Below are positions 63,026 to 64,000 of a DNA stretch of 64,000 nucleotides, in pieces. The notes beneath the pieces are model-generated. The model was not told the origin of the DNA and searched no databases. It saw only the letters and a list, made by a program, of their open reading frames with translations. The stretch lies in the NCBI RefSeq assembly GCF_014524565.1, contig NZ_CP060139.1:496001-560000 (forward strand), given 5' to 3'. Positions within the stretch are counted from its first letter, which is position 1. Each line of letters starts with the position of its first letter. A program made the position numbers and the translations under genes. The DNA comes from Croceimicrobium hydrocarbonivorans (lineage in GTDB: Bacteria > Bacteroidota > Bacteroidia > Flavobacteriales > Schleiferiaceae).

Positions 63026-64000
63026 TTATGCTTGCGCCTTCGCCATTGAGGCACAAAGCTCGATATATTTTTTAGCCCGTTCCTGCGGACTGTCAAACTT
63101 TTTTAATTCTTCATGGCCTTGGGCTATCAAGGTCGCCTCTAATTCTTTATCATCTAACAATCTTTCGATTTGATCAGCAGCTGCTTCGGCATCTTTTGCT
63201 TTGAAATAGAGCGCTGCATCTCCACAAATACTGCGGGCAAAGCCTAAATCTGTTGTGATAATGGGTTTGTCCATAATCATAGCTTCTGGGTATGAGGCCG
63301 AAAAACACTCTGCGAGGGTAGGCAGAAACATGGCATCACACTCACGGTACAGAGATGGACATTCTTTAGGAGGAACCGGGCCAACTGTAGTGATATGTGC
63401 TTGTCCTTTAAAAACCCGCTCTAATTCCTCTGGCTTTATGGTTAAAACAAATTCAAAGTTTTTTCGACCTCTTTGTTCCAAAACTTTAGCCACATCGCCA
63501 ATTAGCTCCAGGTTTTTGTGCTGGTAAAAAGCGGATATGGTTACGAAACGGTAAAGCGACTCAGCCTTCGGTGCTAATTTATTGGCGAAGGTCTCTGGTT
63601 GATTATAGTAAGTACTTGCAGTATTAGTAACTGTATAAACCTTATCAAATCCCAGTTCTTTGCGTACTCTCTGATTTACATCATCGGTTTGAGTAACAAA
63701 GGCGGAAGCATCACGCTTGAAGAAATAATAATGAAGCTTCTTTTTGAAGGCAAATTTCAGCTTTCGCATCCCGGTGTATGTCTGCACATAGGGCGACTCC
63801 GGATAAAGATAGAGCGGTAGGTTAAAGCCGATAATTTGAGGTGCCTTGGAATGAAAATAAGTTGGTCCGGTAGTGGAAATAACTACATCAGGCTTATACT
63901 TAATTTCCATGGCTTTCATTGCCTTATGAATAGCAAAGGACTTGCGAAAGTTTATGGCACCGAAATCAAATTTTTCAAAATGGAAATTTTCAGGAAACTC
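63026..64000 (-). CDS. GT4-family glycosyltransferase, N-terminus beyond the window edge
   Basis: The frame is open from the stop at 63026 to position 64000, so the 5' end is outside; the ATG at 63919 is internal. Visible parts are an acceptor-half segment (PDVVISTTGPTYFHSKAP), RFVTISAFYQHKNLELIGDVAKVL, FVLTIKPEELERVF, the CPSLYRECDAMFLPTLAECFSASYPEAMIMDKPIITTDLGFARSICGDAA-type donor site (E-x7-E). It probably adds a sugar to the glycan; donor unknown. It is followed by fcl after 18 bp. Confidence 0.88.
   Translation of the reverse strand, partial: EFPENFHFEKFDFGAINFRKSFAIHKAMKAMEIKYKPDVVISTTGPTYFHSKAPQIIGFNLPLYLYPESPYVQTYTGMRKLKFAFKKKLHYYFFKRDASAFVTQTDDVNQRVRKELGFDKVYTVTNTASTYYNQPETFANKLAPKAESLYRFVTISAFYQHKNLELIGDVAKVLEQRGRKNFEFVLTIKPEELERVFKGQAHITTVGPVPPKECPSLYRECDAMFLPTLAECFSASYPEAMIMDKPIITTDLGFARSICGDAALYFKAKDAEAAADQIERLLDDKELEATLIAQGHEELKKFDSPQERAKKYIELCASMAKAQA

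Noticed and set aside
63919-64000. ATG 63919 as the start of the last glycosyltransferase
   Set aside because: The frame stays open to the window edge and the protein would lack most of its acceptor half, so the true start is outside.

Overview
The window reads as a chromosome segment of a member of the Bacteroidota, most likely a marine Flavobacteriales relative (Cryomorphaceae/Schleiferiaceae-like; this rank is an inference). Supporting signs are a type A and a type B type IX secretion (T9SS) sorting domain, Bacteroidota-type promoters (TTG, about 19 nt, TAnnTTTG), a DnaX without its zinc module, the BT_3928-like DoxX protein, DUF1599 and a Wzc-type kinase with a tyrosine tail. Genes are tightly packed and many neighbours overlap. 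Several genes begin with TTG or GTG placed on the stop of the gene before.

Layout. 1-2100 (minus): a phosphodiesterase-TPR-sulfotransferase fusion, cut by the left edge. 2145-10108 (plus): an orphan MacB/FtsX permease, then eight packed genes for mostly exported proteins: LAS peptidase lipoprotein, alpha/beta hydrolase, S41 peptidase, small membrane protein, archaemetzincin, unknown secreted protein, TPR protein and GNAT enzyme. 10182-15062 (minus): a giant T9SS-secreted FN3/adhesin/PKD protein. 15624-16721 (minus): rpsF-rpsR-rplI. 16972-26084 (plus): dnaX, monomeric icd, an M15 peptidase, and an adaptor/permease/TolC efflux set without its own ATPase. 26081-27712 (minus): cdaA and folP. 27748-38488 (plus): DUF1599, DoxX/BT_3928, an orphan OppB-like permease, tpiA, prmA, a 1474-residue secreted protein of unknown function, and a ComEC/Rec2 protein.

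38485-42491 (minus) holds a degenerate receiver protein, a GIY-YIG nuclease gene lying between a complete tRNA-Asp and a partial tRNA-Asp copy, an orphan histidine kinase, and a T9SS type B protein. The kinase and the pseudo-receiver share an upstream palindromic element.

42730-64000 is envelope glycan biosynthesis: wbpD/wbpB-like genes, a sulfate-activation set (SLC13 permease, cysC, cysN, cysD), a PglE-like aminotransferase, Wza- and Wzc-like export proteins, and a long minus-strand operon. That operon encodes a PglC-like initiating transferase, two ATP-grasp enzymes, a PIG-L deacetylase, a formyltransferase-like protein, a GNAT enzyme, a NodB-like protein, two glycosyltransferases, and gmd and fcl (GDP-L-fucose). 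It continues past the right edge. Together these genes would make, decorate and export a surface polysaccharide or O-glycan with amino sugars and fucose. cysC/cysND may supply PAPS for sulfation, to which the sulfotransferase domain at the left edge could relate.

The best candidates for something undescribed are the roughly 480-bp tRNA-Asp/GIY-YIG unit, the shared operator-like element of the kinase and pseudo-receiver, and the ATP-grasp/PIG-L/formyltransferase glycan-modification block.
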